Shown in pieces: positions 8,041-15,346 of a DNA stretch of 64,000 nucleotides. The stretch comes from Streptomyces cavernicola. Lineage in GTDB: Bacteria > Actinomycetota > Actinomycetes > Streptomycetales > Streptomycetaceae. A model generated the notes under the pieces. It saw only the letters and a list, made by a program, of their open reading frames with translations, did no database searches and had not been told where the DNA came from. How positions within the stretch are numbered: position 1 is the first letter of the stretch; every line of letters starts with the position of its first letter. Where the stretch lies: NCBI RefSeq assembly GCF_029968035.1, contig NZ_JASCIQ010000001.1:310001-374000 (forward strand), written 5' to 3'. The position numbers and the translations under genes were made by a program.

Positions 8041-8180
8041 GACCGTTGTCCTTTTCTGGAGTGCGTGTGTTGGTTCGCATTCCGAGGACCGCCCAGTCAT
8101 CGGCTGCGGCGATAGCCGCCCAGCTACCGGGGGTTGAGGGTGTGGGGGTCTCGTGGGCCCTTGGCCGTCCAGCCGGGGCA

Positions 8181-8216
8181 GGCTGGGGGCCGTCGTGGTC
8201 GCGACGGCCCCCAGCC
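8181..8216 (-). terminator. 15-bp perfect hairpin between the 103-aa gene and the capsid gene
   Basis: GGCTGGGGGCCGTCG and its exact complement flank a 6-base loop. It lies between the end of the 103-aa gene and the start of the capsid gene on the same strand. It should uncouple or attenuate their transcription, so the capsid gene may have its own promoter in 8041-8180. Confidence 0.7.
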
Positions 8217-8286
8217 TCACCATGAAGCGTTCCCAGCGCTCGAATTTGATAATACCGATTAGAGCGAGAGAACGGAATAGGGCGGG

Positions 8287-8598
8287 TCACATTCCAGCGA
8301 GGGCGAATTCGCGGGCATAGGTGTCCCAGAGCCTCCATTCAGGCTGCCCTATTCCTTTGAGCCTTCGGGATTCGTGCGTGAATTGCTCTGACAGGGGCTT
8401 CTCCCACGCCGGAGAGATGTAGACGTCACTGCCAGCCTCCTTGCGGGCTTTCAAGACCTGTCGCCAATTCTTGACGTACGCATCCACGCCTCGCGTGAAA
8501 CGCGCCCAGTCGTCTTGTGTGAGCTGGTACCGCTTGAAGGCCGCGAGGACGAGTTCACCGGGGGCGGGTGCAGGAGGAAAGTCGGGGATCGTGGTCAT
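8287..8598 (-). CDS. hypothetical 103-aa protein upstream of the capsid gene
   Basis: Starts at ATG 8596-8598 with an AAAGGAA ribosome site. The Pro-rich N-terminus is followed by a helical, mixed-charge body with many aromatic residues (WARFTRGVDAYVKNWRQVL, SRRLKGIGQPEWRLWDTY). No cysteine pattern, signal peptide or membrane segment. I do not recognise the family. The position just upstream of the major capsid gene would suit a scaffold or capsid-size determinant, but that is speculation from context. Confidence 0.6.
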   Translation of the reverse strand: MTTIPDFPPAPAPGELVLAAFKRYQLTQDDWARFTRGVDAYVKNWRQVLKARKEAGSDVYISPAWEKPLSEQFTHESRRLKGIGQPEWRLWDTYAREFALAGM

Positions 8599-8916
8599 GG
8601 CGGTTCCTTTCGGGTTGGGGCGTCCAGCTTGAGGGCACCCAGAGGGGTGGTCTTGGAACGTTGGCAGTTGGAACAACGGCGTCCAGCCCTGCTATCGCAG
8701 GTCTGTCTGCCAGGTCGGTTTAACTGCCAGGGGAGATCTTTGCCTCGGGCGAGCGCCAACAGCGACCACGCGGCGGATGCCAGGCGGGCTTCAGGGAGCC
8801 CTGAAGCCCAACCCCGGCCCCATTACCCTCGGCCACCCCCATTCACCCCGCAGACGGGCGCACAGGGCCGTGGAGAGGGGTTTTCGCGGAATCGCTCAGT
8901 ACGCATTGGGGCGACC
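8599..8916. other. gap upstream of the 103-aa gene
   Basis: No gene seen. Contains the hairpin at 8787-8808 and presumably the leftward promoter of the 103-aa/capsid unit. Confidence 0.45.
8787..8808. terminator. perfect 10-bp inverted repeat
   Basis: GGCTTCAGGG and CCCTGAAGCC are separated by two bases. It lies between the leftward 61-aa gene and the next leftward unit, so it may end the replication operon. No T-run follows on either strand, so an operator role is also possible. Confidence 0.5.
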
Positions 8917-9102
8917 TCACCCTCGGCGGCGGTTCGGGCAGGCCGGAGCGTGGGAGCCGACGAGTTCGTACTCGTGGCACCAGTTGCACTCCTCGGGCCT
9001 GGCTGTCGCCGGGTCCTCGAAGTCCGGCAGAGCGGCGGCAGCACTGGGCGGGTCGGCGTCCAGTTGGGCGACCAGCTCGGCGAGATCTATCTCCTCGCTC
9101 AT
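8917..9102 (-). CDS. 61-aa acidic protein with a C-terminal zinc site
   Basis: Starts at ATG 9100-9102 with an AAAGGAAG ribosome site. The first 35 residues are acidic and helical (SEEIDLAELVAQLDADPPS). The C-terminus has CNWCHEYELVGSHAPACP, a likely Cys3-His zinc knuckle. Function unknown. It follows the RepA-like gene across the origin-like repeat region on the same strand. Confidence 0.6.
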   Translation of the reverse strand: MSEEIDLAELVAQLDADPPSAAAALPDFEDPATARPEECNWCHEYELVGSHAPACPNRRRG

Positions 9103-9198
9103 GAGTCTTCCTTTCGATCCATCCACCCTCGTGTGCGGGCTCCGATAGCCCCCACGGGTGGGCGCGGTCCGCGTAGGGCCCACCCCGTAGGGGGACCA

Positions 9199-9400
9199 GG
9201 TGGGCCACCCCGTCTGACCTGCGGTTTTGTCGAAAGTGGACCAGAAAAGTGGTCCACTTTAAGATCAACAGGCATCTGACCTGCGGTTTTCTGTGGTGGA
9301 CCACCTCTTGGACCAGGTGGACCACCCCTTGGTCGGCTAGTAACTACCCTTGAAACAAAGGGCAGTTGAGGTGGTCCACGTCCCTGACCTGGGCTTTTGT
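9199..9400. repeat. iteron-like repeat cluster, candidate replication origin
   Basis: Two repeat families are interleaved. The first is tctgacctgcggtttt at 9213-9228 and 9275-9290, with a degenerate copy at about 9384-9399. The second is the palindrome GGTGG-N-CCACC and its parts: 9199-9209, an 11-bp inverted repeat 9233-9243/9250-9260, then 9295-9305, 9316-9326 and 9370-9380. The cluster abuts the 3' end of the RepA-like ATPase gene and includes a locally A/T-rich stretch around 9258-9270. This resembles an iteron origin or a repressor-binding array. Confidence 0.6.
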
Positions 9401-10626
9401 CACCCAGAGTGGGGGAACTTGTCCCATTCGGTGCGGTGTTCTTCGATGGCCCTGTGGATGCGCGTTTTGGGTGCTCCGATGGCTTTCTCAAGATCCCGCT
9501 CTGATGGGCGCGAGAGCTTCCCGTCGCACTCCTTCGCGATGCGCGCCCACAGTTCATCGCGTGGACCTGAGCCGATTGACCACGGCCACTTCCCGCCCCT
9601 GTTGAGCATGCTCGGAAAGTCGCGCTGGTCGCGCATGCCTCGCCAGTGGCTGACGACGCCGTGTTCATCGATGTGGATACCGAACTCGGGCCATCGCATC
9701 CACCCCGACCATCCTGCTGGCCGTATTGGGCGTTTGCCGCCGTTGGATGCGTGCGGTGAGTGTGCTTCGAGTAGCACGGCGCATCCGTGTTCGGTGCGGA
9801 TACTGTCGAGTTTCAGTGCTACCGGCCGGGCTTGCTCTTCGCTGTTCGGGTCTCCGGCAATCATCTTGTACAGGGGCCCCACGATGAGCACATCCGGTTT
9901 GTGCTTGGCCACTTCATCATTGAGGATGTCGCCGCCGTCGCTGTTGAAGTCGAGTCCTTGCGGCCGGTTCACTCGCTTCATGTTGGGTCCGATCCACCGC
10001 TCGCCGGCTGCCAGCCTCAACTTCCGCATCTCCCTTCGGAAATGTGACTCGCTGTTCTCCAAGTCGTAGAACAGCACCTTCACCGGGGAAACTTGGTCGC
10101 CTGCGAAGGGATGCATGCCGCATGCGATCCGTACTCCTATCTGACGGAGCAGCGTTGACTTTCCCTTGCCCTCGGGGCCGGTGAGCATGAGCCGGTCTCC
10201 ACGCTCCAACAGCCCCGGCACGAGCCAGTCGTACTCGGGGTCCTGGGAATCCAGGAAGCTGTCCATGTCGGCCGGGTTGGGGAACAGTTCGTCCCTACAG
10301 GCCGCGCAGACCCAGAAGGACTCGACCGGATGCCAGGCCAGGTCAGCGACGGGCGGGGCTAGCGCTTCCTTGTAGAGAACACAGAGAGAACACCATTGCC
10401 GGGGCACCCGGTTCGCCCACCTGGCGCGATTCCTGGCGTACTCACGGTTCCATTCCTCGTCGGAGTCCGGCAGTGCCTGAAGGGACTGGTCGTAATCCCA
10501 GGCAAGCTCTGCCAGCTCGGCAGGGAAGGGCTGCGGTACATTGGCGTTGTTGTGGTCATTACGGGACGCCTCGGTCTGGTCCGCCGGGGCGTCTTTCTTT
10601 GTGTCTTGCATCAGTCCATCGGTCAC
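9400..10626 (-). CDS. RepA-like RecA/DnaB-type ATPase
   Basis: Protein of up to 408 residues; ATG 10611 is an alternative start to GTG 10626, and neither ribosome site is ideal. A zinc ribbon (Cys79, Cys82, Cys107, Cys110) precedes a RecA-fold ATPase domain with Walker A GPEGKGKST at residues 150-158, a VLFYDLE strand, and the Walker B-like KPDVLIVGPLYK segment. The C-terminus contains a basic helical tail that may be a second HTH (SERDLEKAIGAPKTRIHRAI). It resembles the AAA_25/RepA helicases of small mobile elements. It probably unwinds the element origin; the adjacent repeats support this. Confidence 0.8.
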   Translation of the reverse strand: MTDGLMQDTKKDAPADQTEASRNDHNNANVPQPFPAELAELAWDYDQSLQALPDSDEEWNREYARNRARWANRVPRQWCSLCVLYKEALAPPVADLAWHPVESFWVCAACRDELFPNPADMDSFLDSQDPEYDWLVPGLLERGDRLMLTGPEGKGKSTLLRQIGVRIACGMHPFAGDQVSPVKVLFYDLENSESHFRREMRKLRLAAGERWIGPNMKRVNRPQGLDFNSDGGDILNDEVAKHKPDVLIVGPLYKMIAGDPNSEEQARPVALKLDSIRTEHGCAVLLEAHSPHASNGGKRPIRPAGWSGWMRWPEFGIHIDEHGVVSHWRGMRDQRDFPSMLNRGGKWPWSIGSGPRDELWARIAKECDGKLSRPSERDLEKAIGAPKTRIHRAIEEHRTEWDKFPHSG

Positions 10627-10651
10627 TTCCTGCGGGTCTCAGGGGATGGGG

Positions 10652-10783
10652 TCACCCGTCCTCGTCGCCGTCTGCGGGCCTTTCCCTGCCGAGCCGCAGC
10701 AGTGCTGCCAGGCGGCGGAGTTGGGCGTCTGAGAGGTCGCCTATGGCTTCTGCGAGGGGGTTCGGCGCTTCACCGCCGGTCAT
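10652..10783 (-). CDS. 43-aa ORF coupled to the excisionase gene
   Basis: Reads ATG 10781-10783 to TGA 10652-10654. The first codons overlap the last 14 bases of the excisionase-like gene, and the stop is 25 bp before the RepA-like start, a typical compact operon spacing. The peptide has a short helix (LAEAIGDLSDAQLRRLAALLRL) and a charged tail, with the expected high third-position GC. Function unknown. Confidence 0.55.
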   Translation of the reverse strand: MTGGEAPNPLAEAIGDLSDAQLRRLAALLRLGRERPADGDEDG

Positions 10784-10973
10784 GGTGTGCTCGGGAACGC
10801 GGCGCTATGGGGCGCGAGTTGAGCCACCGTTCGACTTCTGACGGACGGAAGCGGACTCCGCCGCCTGCCTTCACGTAGGCCGGGCCGGTGCCCAGCGAGT
10901 TCCACTCGTAGATCGTCTTGACGGAGACGTTCAGCGCGTCTGCCAGCTCCTGAACCGTGATCATCTTTTCCAT
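10770..10973 (-). CDS. excisionase-type MerR-like HTH protein
   Basis: Protein of about 67 residues if ATG 10971-10973 is used; the ATG at 10962-10964 is also possible. The core ITVQELADALNVSVKTIYEWNSLGTGPAYVK is the helix-turn-helix of excisionase/MerR-like proteins (HTH_17), followed by the wing and RFRPSEVERWLNSR. In integrative elements such proteins control the direction of integrase and can activate replication genes. It heads a leftward operon with the 43-aa ORF and the RepA-like ATPase. Confidence 0.8.
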   Translation of the reverse strand: MEKMITVQELADALNVSVKTIYEWNSLGTGPAYVKAGGGVRFRPSEVERWLNSRPIAPRSRAHHDRR

Positions 10974-11047
10974 CGGAAGGGTCTTCCTATCCTGTCCGGT
11001 ACCTTCCGGATCTCTAGGGACAAGGAAGACATAGGGCCGCGACAAGA

Positions 11048-11190
11048 CAGCCCGCTCTGGGGGCGTTCAGGTAGATCACGTGGGTCGCCTGCGGACTAAA
11101 CGCCCTGGTCAGCCGGGCTGTGCGTGAAGTTCGTGGAAGTCGGTGTCGTGCTTGAAGAGATTGACCGACCTAAAGAACGCCCTGGTCAGC
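11048..11190. repeat. direct and inverted repeats upstream of the excisionase gene
   Basis: The 15-mer aacgccctggtcagc is present at 11099-11113 and 11176-11190 in the same orientation, 77 bp apart, each followed by a G-rich variable stretch ending in ctg. The first copy is also part of an imperfect inverted repeat with 11048-11067. The stretch 10974-11325 has no supported gene and is probably the control region of the replication operon. Confidence 0.55.
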
Positions 11191-11325
11191 GGGTCTGCCC
11201 GTGGAAATGCTTGCCAGTGCAGATGATCAGACCCTTGGGGTGTGGGCAAGGTCCAGGAAGTCCTGGACCTCGCCAATGTTGAGGTTGAACAGGCGGTTCA
11301 CAAGGGGCGGGTTCAACCAGATCGA

Positions 11326-11574
11326 TCATCCCCATCGCGCGGCTGCGACGACTCCCTCGGGGTGCAGCCTCTCGGGCTGGAAGGGGTTGCCCCGGCGTTG
11401 GCCACGGTCCACGGCCCTTTCGAGCACGGCCACGACGACACGACAGGCCAGACCGCATCCCCCGCCTCCTGCCCGGCTCAGCCCTTCGTCCCGCAGCACC
11501 TGGACGGCCCAGTACAGCGCGGGATGATCCGGGGCCTTTCGCCAGGCCCCTCTTCCATGCTCACGCCGCTTCAC
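11326..11574 (-). CDS. hypothetical 82-aa protein of the element
   Basis: Reading from the paired GTGs near 11572-11577 that overlap the end of the upstream 90-aa gene. It is basic and largely helical, with ALYWAVQVLRDEGLSRA and CRVVVAVLERAVDRGQRRGNPF. The overlap of about 14 bases and the shared strand suggest translational coupling to the gene at 11561-11833. I do not recognise the family, and the start is uncertain. Confidence 0.5.
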   Translation of the reverse strand: MKRREHGRGAWRKAPDHPALYWAVQVLRDEGLSRAGGGGCGLACRVVVAVLERAVDRGQRRGNPFQPERLHPEGVVAAARWG

Positions 11575-11833
11575 CACCCCGGCGGGCAGCGGCCCTGGCA
11601 GCACGAGCTTTGGAGCTGGCCAGGGCTAGCCGCTTGAAGTGCGCTTTACGCGCGTGTTCGGCGCGGCGCAGGCGCTCATCCGCTGTGAGAACGCCATCGG
11701 GGTCGACCTCGCGCTCGAATCGTTCGAGGAAGGCCCGGCGGGCGGGCTCGGTGTGGGCGGAAGGATCATTGCAATTGGCCCACAGGGTGTGGGCGGCGAT
11801 TTGTGCACGCATACGGTGCTGCTCGGGCGTCAT
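11561..11833 (-). CDS. conserved small helical protein of Streptomyces elements
   Basis: Protein of 90 residues from ATG 11831-11833 with a GGAG ribosome site about 10 bases upstream. It is entirely helical: MTPEQHRMRAQIAAHTLWAN, then RRAFLERFEREVDPDGVL, then RRAEHARKAHFKRLALASSKAR with an Ala/Arg-rich tail. From memory, closely similar proteins occur next to integrase and replication genes in many actinobacterial integrative elements. Function unknown; the DPDG loop and basic C-terminus suggest nucleic-acid or protein binding. Confidence 0.75.
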   Translation of the reverse strand: MTPEQHRMRAQIAAHTLWANCNDPSAHTEPARRAFLERFEREVDPDGVLTADERLRRAEHARKAHFKRLALASSKARAARAAARRGGEAA

Positions 11834-12033
11834 CGCAGGACTACTCCAGGCGTGAAGTGTTCCTGCGGCGGCAGTGGCACTATGCCCCGCACCGGCCCTC
11901 GCGCGGGCTGCGATCGTGCGCCAGAGACCCGTCCCCCGTCGTAGCTCCGGGGTTACCGCTCTTCCGTGGCGGACTGGACGGCCTCCAGTTCGGCCTCGCC
12001 GTCACTAAAGCGGCCCCGGCCTGGAGGTACCGG

Positions 12034-12056
12034 ACCCCCGGCGCTGTGCCGGGGGT
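12034..12056. terminator. terminator downstream of the integrase gene
   Basis: ACCCCCGGC and GCCGGGGGT around a 5-base loop, about 80 bp past the integrase stop. The rest of 11834-12133 holds no gene I can support. Confidence 0.65.
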
Positions 12057-12133
12057 TACTTCAAGAGAAGCACAGCGCACAGCACCCCCAAGCGATTCCT
12101 GCAAGATCTTCCTTTTGCGCATTTGTGTCGCGC

Positions 12134-13027
12134 CTAGAAGTCCCCCAGGTTCAACCGCCGCGCCTCTTCAGCTGCCCGGCGCTCGGAGGTGGCGCGGGTA
12201 TAGCGGTCGATCATGTCGCGGCGGGACCATCCGGCCATGGCCATCAGCCCGCCCTCAGACCCCCCTGCCGCCAACCACCGTCCGGCTGTCGTGTGGCGGA
12301 GCACGTGAGGGTGAAAGCCCTCGATGCCAGCTACCGCTGCCCGGCGCTTGAGCGCCTCGTACAGCCCGTCATAGGTGAAACCCTTCCCCCGGTCCCCGAG
12401 CCACACCACTGGCGTCTGGGCGAGCCGATGGGTCCGGCGGATGCGTAGGTACCGGTCCAACGCCCGAGCGGTCTGATCGCCGAAGGGCACCACCCGGCCC
12501 TTGCCGCCCTTGCCGCGCCGGACGACGGCCGTGCCCTGCTTCAGGTCAAGGTCGCCCATGGTCATGTCGATGACCTCCCCTGCCCTCGCACCCGTCTCGA
12601 CCATGAACCTCACGATGGCCTCATCCCGACGGTCACGCAGATCCCTGCCCGCACAAGCCTTGGTCAAGGCCCTCAACTGCTCATCGTTGAGTGCAGGGAC
12701 GACCTTGTCGTCGAGTTTGGGTGGCTTCAGGGTCACGAGCTGATCCGCCCTGATTTCGCCCTCGTCGGCCAGCCAGGCAGAGAAGCGCCGCAGTGCAAGC
12801 TGACGACTGCGGGCGGTAGCCGCCTCAGCCCCGTCTGCGATCAGCCCCGCTATGAATGCGTTGACGGTAGGCCTGTCGAGCCGGGGCTCAGCGCCAACCC
12901 GCACTGCCCATCGGAGGAAGGCGCGGACGCCGTCTCCGTAGGTCTTAATCGTCTGGGCCGACTTACGCTCGGCGGCCAGGTGCAGCGTCCACGAGTCCAG
13001 AAAATCTGAAATGTCCGAACTATCCAT
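12134..13027 (-). CDS. int: tyrosine site-specific integrase
   Basis: Protein of 297 residues. The N-terminal SAM-like core-binding domain covers about residues 5-95 (SAQTIKTYGDGVRAFLRW). The catalytic domain shows Arg148 in TGARAGEV, a Lys in the GKGGKGR hairpin (about 173-176), HxxR at His241-Arg244 (HVLRHTTA), Trp267 in place of the usual second His, and the nucleophile Tyr276 in MIDRYTR. At under 300 residues it is XerC/D-like and lacks a clear arm-binding domain. It lies 104 bp inside the right attachment repeat, on the same strand as and directly downstream of hrdB. It presumably catalyses integration into the hrdB 3' end. Confidence 0.9.
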   Translation of the reverse strand: MDSSDISDFLDSWTLHLAAERKSAQTIKTYGDGVRAFLRWAVRVGAEPRLDRPTVNAFIAGLIADGAEAATARSRQLALRRFSAWLADEGEIRADQLVTLKPPKLDDKVVPALNDEQLRALTKACAGRDLRDRRDEAIVRFMVETGARAGEVIDMTMGDLDLKQGTAVVRRGKGGKGRVVPFGDQTARALDRYLRIRRTHRLAQTPVVWLGDRGKGFTYDGLYEALKRRAAVAGIEGFHPHVLRHTTAGRWLAAGGSEGGLMAMAGWSRRDMIDRYTRATSERRAAEEARRLNLGDF

Positions 13028-13061
13028 GGCCTCAGCCTACGCCCGTGATATCTGGAGTAGA

Positions 13062-13072
13062 AGCGCTGTGCT
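13062..13072 (+). repeat. 11-bp end repeat, possible integrase arm site (right)
   Basis: Same agcgctgtgct as at 2897-2907, same orientation, between the integrase start and the hrdB terminator. Confidence 0.4.
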
Positions 13073-13077
13073 GCTAG

Positions 13078-13117
13078 AAAAAACGCCCCTGACCCACGAA
13101 TCCGCAGGCCAGGGGCG
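13078..13117 (-). terminator. element-borne rho-independent terminator for hrdB
   Basis: The 8-bp stem CGCCCCTG/CAGGGGCG (13084-13091 with 13110-13117) is followed on the minus strand by six Ts (13083-13078), a textbook intrinsic terminator. It lies inside the element, 17 bp past the hrdB stop, so it replaces the host terminator displaced to 2809-2838. Confidence 0.85.
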
Positions 13118-13130
13118 TCTTGTAGGGGTT

Positions 13131-13154
13131 GACCTAGTCGAGGTAGTCGCGCAG
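13131..13154. repeat. attR: right 24-bp attachment repeat within hrdB
   Basis: Identical to 2861-2884. It overlaps the codons for LRDYLD and the TAG stop of hrdB, so recombination here keeps the sigma factor intact. Confidence 0.9.
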
Positions 13155-14684
13155 CACCTGGGAGCGCGACGGGTGACGGAGCTTCGACATGGTCTTGGAC
13201 TCGATCTGACGGATGCGCTCACGCGTCACGCCGTACACCTTGCCGATCTCGTCGAGGGTCTTCGGCTGACCGTCGGTGAGACCGAACCGCATGGAGACGA
13301 CGCCCGCTTCGCGCTCGGACAGGGTGTCGAGCACGGAGTGCAGCTGCTCCTGGAGGAGCGTGAAGCTGACCGCGTCGGCCGGGACGACGGCCTCGGAGTC
13401 CTCGATGAGGTCACCGAACTCGCTGTCGCCGTCCTCGCCCAGCGGGGTGTGCAGGGAGATGGGCTCGCGGCCGTACTTCTGGACCTCGATGACCTTTTCG
13501 GGGGTCATGTCGAGTTCCTTGGCCAGCTCCTCCGGGGTGGGCTCGCGGCCCAGGTCCTGGAGCATCTGACGCTGCACGCGCGCGAGCTTGTTGATGACCT
13601 CGACCATGTGCACCGGGATACGGATGGTGCGGGCCTGGTCGGCCATGGCGCGGGTGATGGCCTGACGGATCCACCACGTCGCGTACGTGGAGAACTTGTA
13701 GCCCTTGGTGTAGTCGAACTTCTCGACGGCGCGGATCAGACCGAGGTTGCCCTCCTGGATCAGGTCCAGGAAGAGCATGCCGCGGCCGGTGTAGCGCTTG
13801 GCCAGGGAGACCACCAGACGGAGGTTGGCCTCCAGGAGGTGGTTCTTGGCGCGGCGGCCGTCCTCGGCGATGATCTCCAGCTCACGCTTGAGCTTGGGGG
13901 CGAGCTTGTCGGCGTTGGCCAGCTTGTCCTCGGCGAACAGTCCGGCCTCGATGCGCTTGGCGAGCTCCACCTCCTGCTCGGCGTTGAGCAGCGGAACCTT
14001 GCCGATCTGCTTGAGGTAGTCCTTGACCGGGTCGGCGGTGGCGCCGGCGACGGCGACCTGCTGCGCAGGCGCGTCGTCCTCGTCGTCGTCGGAGAGGACG
14101 AAACCCTTGGCCTCGCCGCCGGTTCCCTCCTCTTCCTCGCCGGGCTTGCCCGGGGCCGGGGTCTCCTCGATCGGCTCGTCGGCGACGAGCAGGTCGTCGT
14201 CCTTCTTGGCGGTCTTCTTCGCCGCCGTCTTCTTCGCGGCGGTCTTCTTCGCCGTCGTCTTCTTGGCCGTCGTCTTCTTGGCGGCGGCCTTCTTCGCGGG
14301 GGCGGCCTCTTCGGCCGTCGTCTCTGCGGCTGCGGAGACGGACGCGGCGGTGGTCGCCGTGGCCTTCTTCGCGGTCGCCGTCTTGGCCGCCACGGTCTTG
14401 GTGGCGGTGCGCTTGGCCGGACTCTTCGCTGCGACGCTCTTGCGGGGGCGCTTCGGCGACTCCGCGGCACTGACCATCAGCGTCACACCCTCTTCCTCGA
14501 GGATCTGGTTGAGGCTGCGCAGAACGTTCTTCCACTGAGTGGCCGGAATCTGGTCAGCTTCGAAGGCCCGACGCACGTCATCGCCGGCGATCTGCCCCTC
14601 AGCCTTTCCCCGCTCGATGAGCGCCATCACAGACTGGGACTCGGCGATCTCCGGCGGGAGCGTACGGGATGTGCTGGCCGACAC
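13134..14684 (-). CDS. hrdB: principal RNA polymerase sigma factor HrdB
   Basis: Essential housekeeping sigma-70 of Streptomyces, 516 residues. GTG 14682-14684 is chosen because a GAGAGG site precedes it and the protein then begins [15 protein letters not shown] as in known HrdB. The N-terminal section ends in Lys/Ala-rich repeats (about 130-161, KKTTA-like units) followed by an acidic stretch to about 205. Region 1.2 starts near 218 ([16 protein letters not shown]). Region 2 includes [10 protein letters not shown] and the WWIRQAI motif; region 4.2 is [20 protein letters not shown]. The last six codons coincide with the attachment core of the integrated element. The Lys/Ala linker is expected to vary between species. 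Confidence 0.97.
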   Translation of the reverse strand: MSASTSRTLPPEIAESQSVMALIERGKAEGQIAGDDVRRAFEADQIPATQWKNVLRSLNQILEEEGVTLMVSAAESPKRPRKSVAAKSPAKRTATKTVAAKTATAKKATATTAASVSAAAETTAEEAAPAKKAAAKKTTAKKTTAKKTAAKKTAAKKTAKKDDDLLVADEPIEETPAPGKPGEEEEGTGGEAKGFVLSDDDEDDAPAQQVAVAGATADPVKDYLKQIGKVPLLNAEQEVELAKRIEAGLFAEDKLANADKLAPKLKRELEIIAEDGRRAKNHLLEANLRLVVSLAKRYTGRGMLFLDLIQEGNLGLIRAVEKFDYTKGYKFSTYATWWIRQAITRAMADQARTIRIPVHMVEVINKLARVQRQMLQDLGREPTPEELAKELDMTPEKVIEVQKYGREPISLHTPLGEDGDSEFGDLIEDSEAVVPADAVSFTLLQEQLHSVLDTLSEREAGVVSMRFGLTDGQPKTLDEIGKVYGVTRERIRQIESKTMSKLRHPSRSQVLRDYLD

Positions 14685-15346
14685 GAACAACCTCTCGGAA
14701 CGATGGAAACGGCTTCCGGCCCCGTCCACTGTGGACCGGAGCCGACTACCGACGGCTGGGAATTGGCCGACGGCACGGGCGGGGGCGTCAGAGCTGCTAC
14801 AGCGCCGCGAGCGGCGGCTGTATTCCCTCCTCGGCTGTCACCTCTTAGGTCATCGCGCTACCCCGAGGAGCGTTACGCCCAATCTGCGTGGCCCGAGTCA
14901 CATCCCGTAACCATCGATAACAACAGCTATGAGACATACGCCCTCAGATACGGGTGCCCAAAGCCGAGCGCCGCACTCCTGTTTCGCCCCGAGTCCGGGC
15001 GGGACGGGGCTTCACGCTTGCGGGCCGCCGGACCCGACCCGGGCCCCGACGGCTCCGCCACTGCGACCCGCTCCCCTGAACGACTCCGCCGGCCCGACCG
15101 CCGCCGACACCAGTTCCCTCACCCGTACGGCTCCGCCCTGGGTACGGGCCGACGGCAGAGCCACGCGGCCGGGACGCGCAGCGGGAGCGCACTGCCGACC
15201 CACGGCTTCCTGTCGTTCGGCACGAGAGCTCGGCCCGTCCGTGCGACCTGGCGTGCACGATGCCGCACGGAACGTGAGCGCGGAAGGGATACGCGGTCGC
15301 CTTCGTGTCCGCCGTACGCACCTGGCGCACGCGTCGCGCGGGCAGT
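14685..15346. other. 660-bp hrdB upstream region
   Basis: No gene supported on either strand. It must contain the hrdB promoters and any whiH terminator. An A/T-richer stretch at 14905-14945 is a likely promoter area. A GGGAAT sequence on the minus strand (14822-14827) recalls a SigR -35 element, but the expected GTT is not found at the right distance. Confidence 0.5.

Larger units (their letters stand above)
2861..13154. mobile_element. integrated phage-satellite-like element in the 3' end of hrdB
   Basis: Region of about 10.3 kb bounded by a perfect 24-bp direct repeat. The right copy covers the final six codons and stop of hrdB; the left copy is isolated. A tyrosine integrase sits just inside the right end, with an excisionase-like HTH protein, a RepA-like ATPase beside origin-like repeats, one HK97-type major capsid gene, and an XRE-DUF5753/DUF6879 regulatory pair. 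Parts are clearly less GC-rich than the host. No terminase, portal, protease, tail or FtsK-like transfer gene is visible. This suggests a satellite, or a reduced phage, that depends on a helper for packaging. Integration leaves the HrdB protein unchanged. Confidence 0.85.

Noticed and set aside
11186..11458. Leftward 90-aa frame downstream of the 82-aa gene
   Set aside because: Pro-rich, poor codon use, overlaps the better-supported upstream gene and runs through the repeat region.
2861..13154. Actinomycete integrative conjugative element (AICE)
   Set aside because: No FtsK/TraB-type transfer or spread genes are present, and a phage capsid gene is. Integrase and replication genes alone do not make an AICE.
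14797..14827. SigR-dependent hrdB promoter (GGGAAT)
   Set aside because: The GGGAAT is good, but the base triplet 18 bases downstream is GCT, not GTT. Only suggestive.
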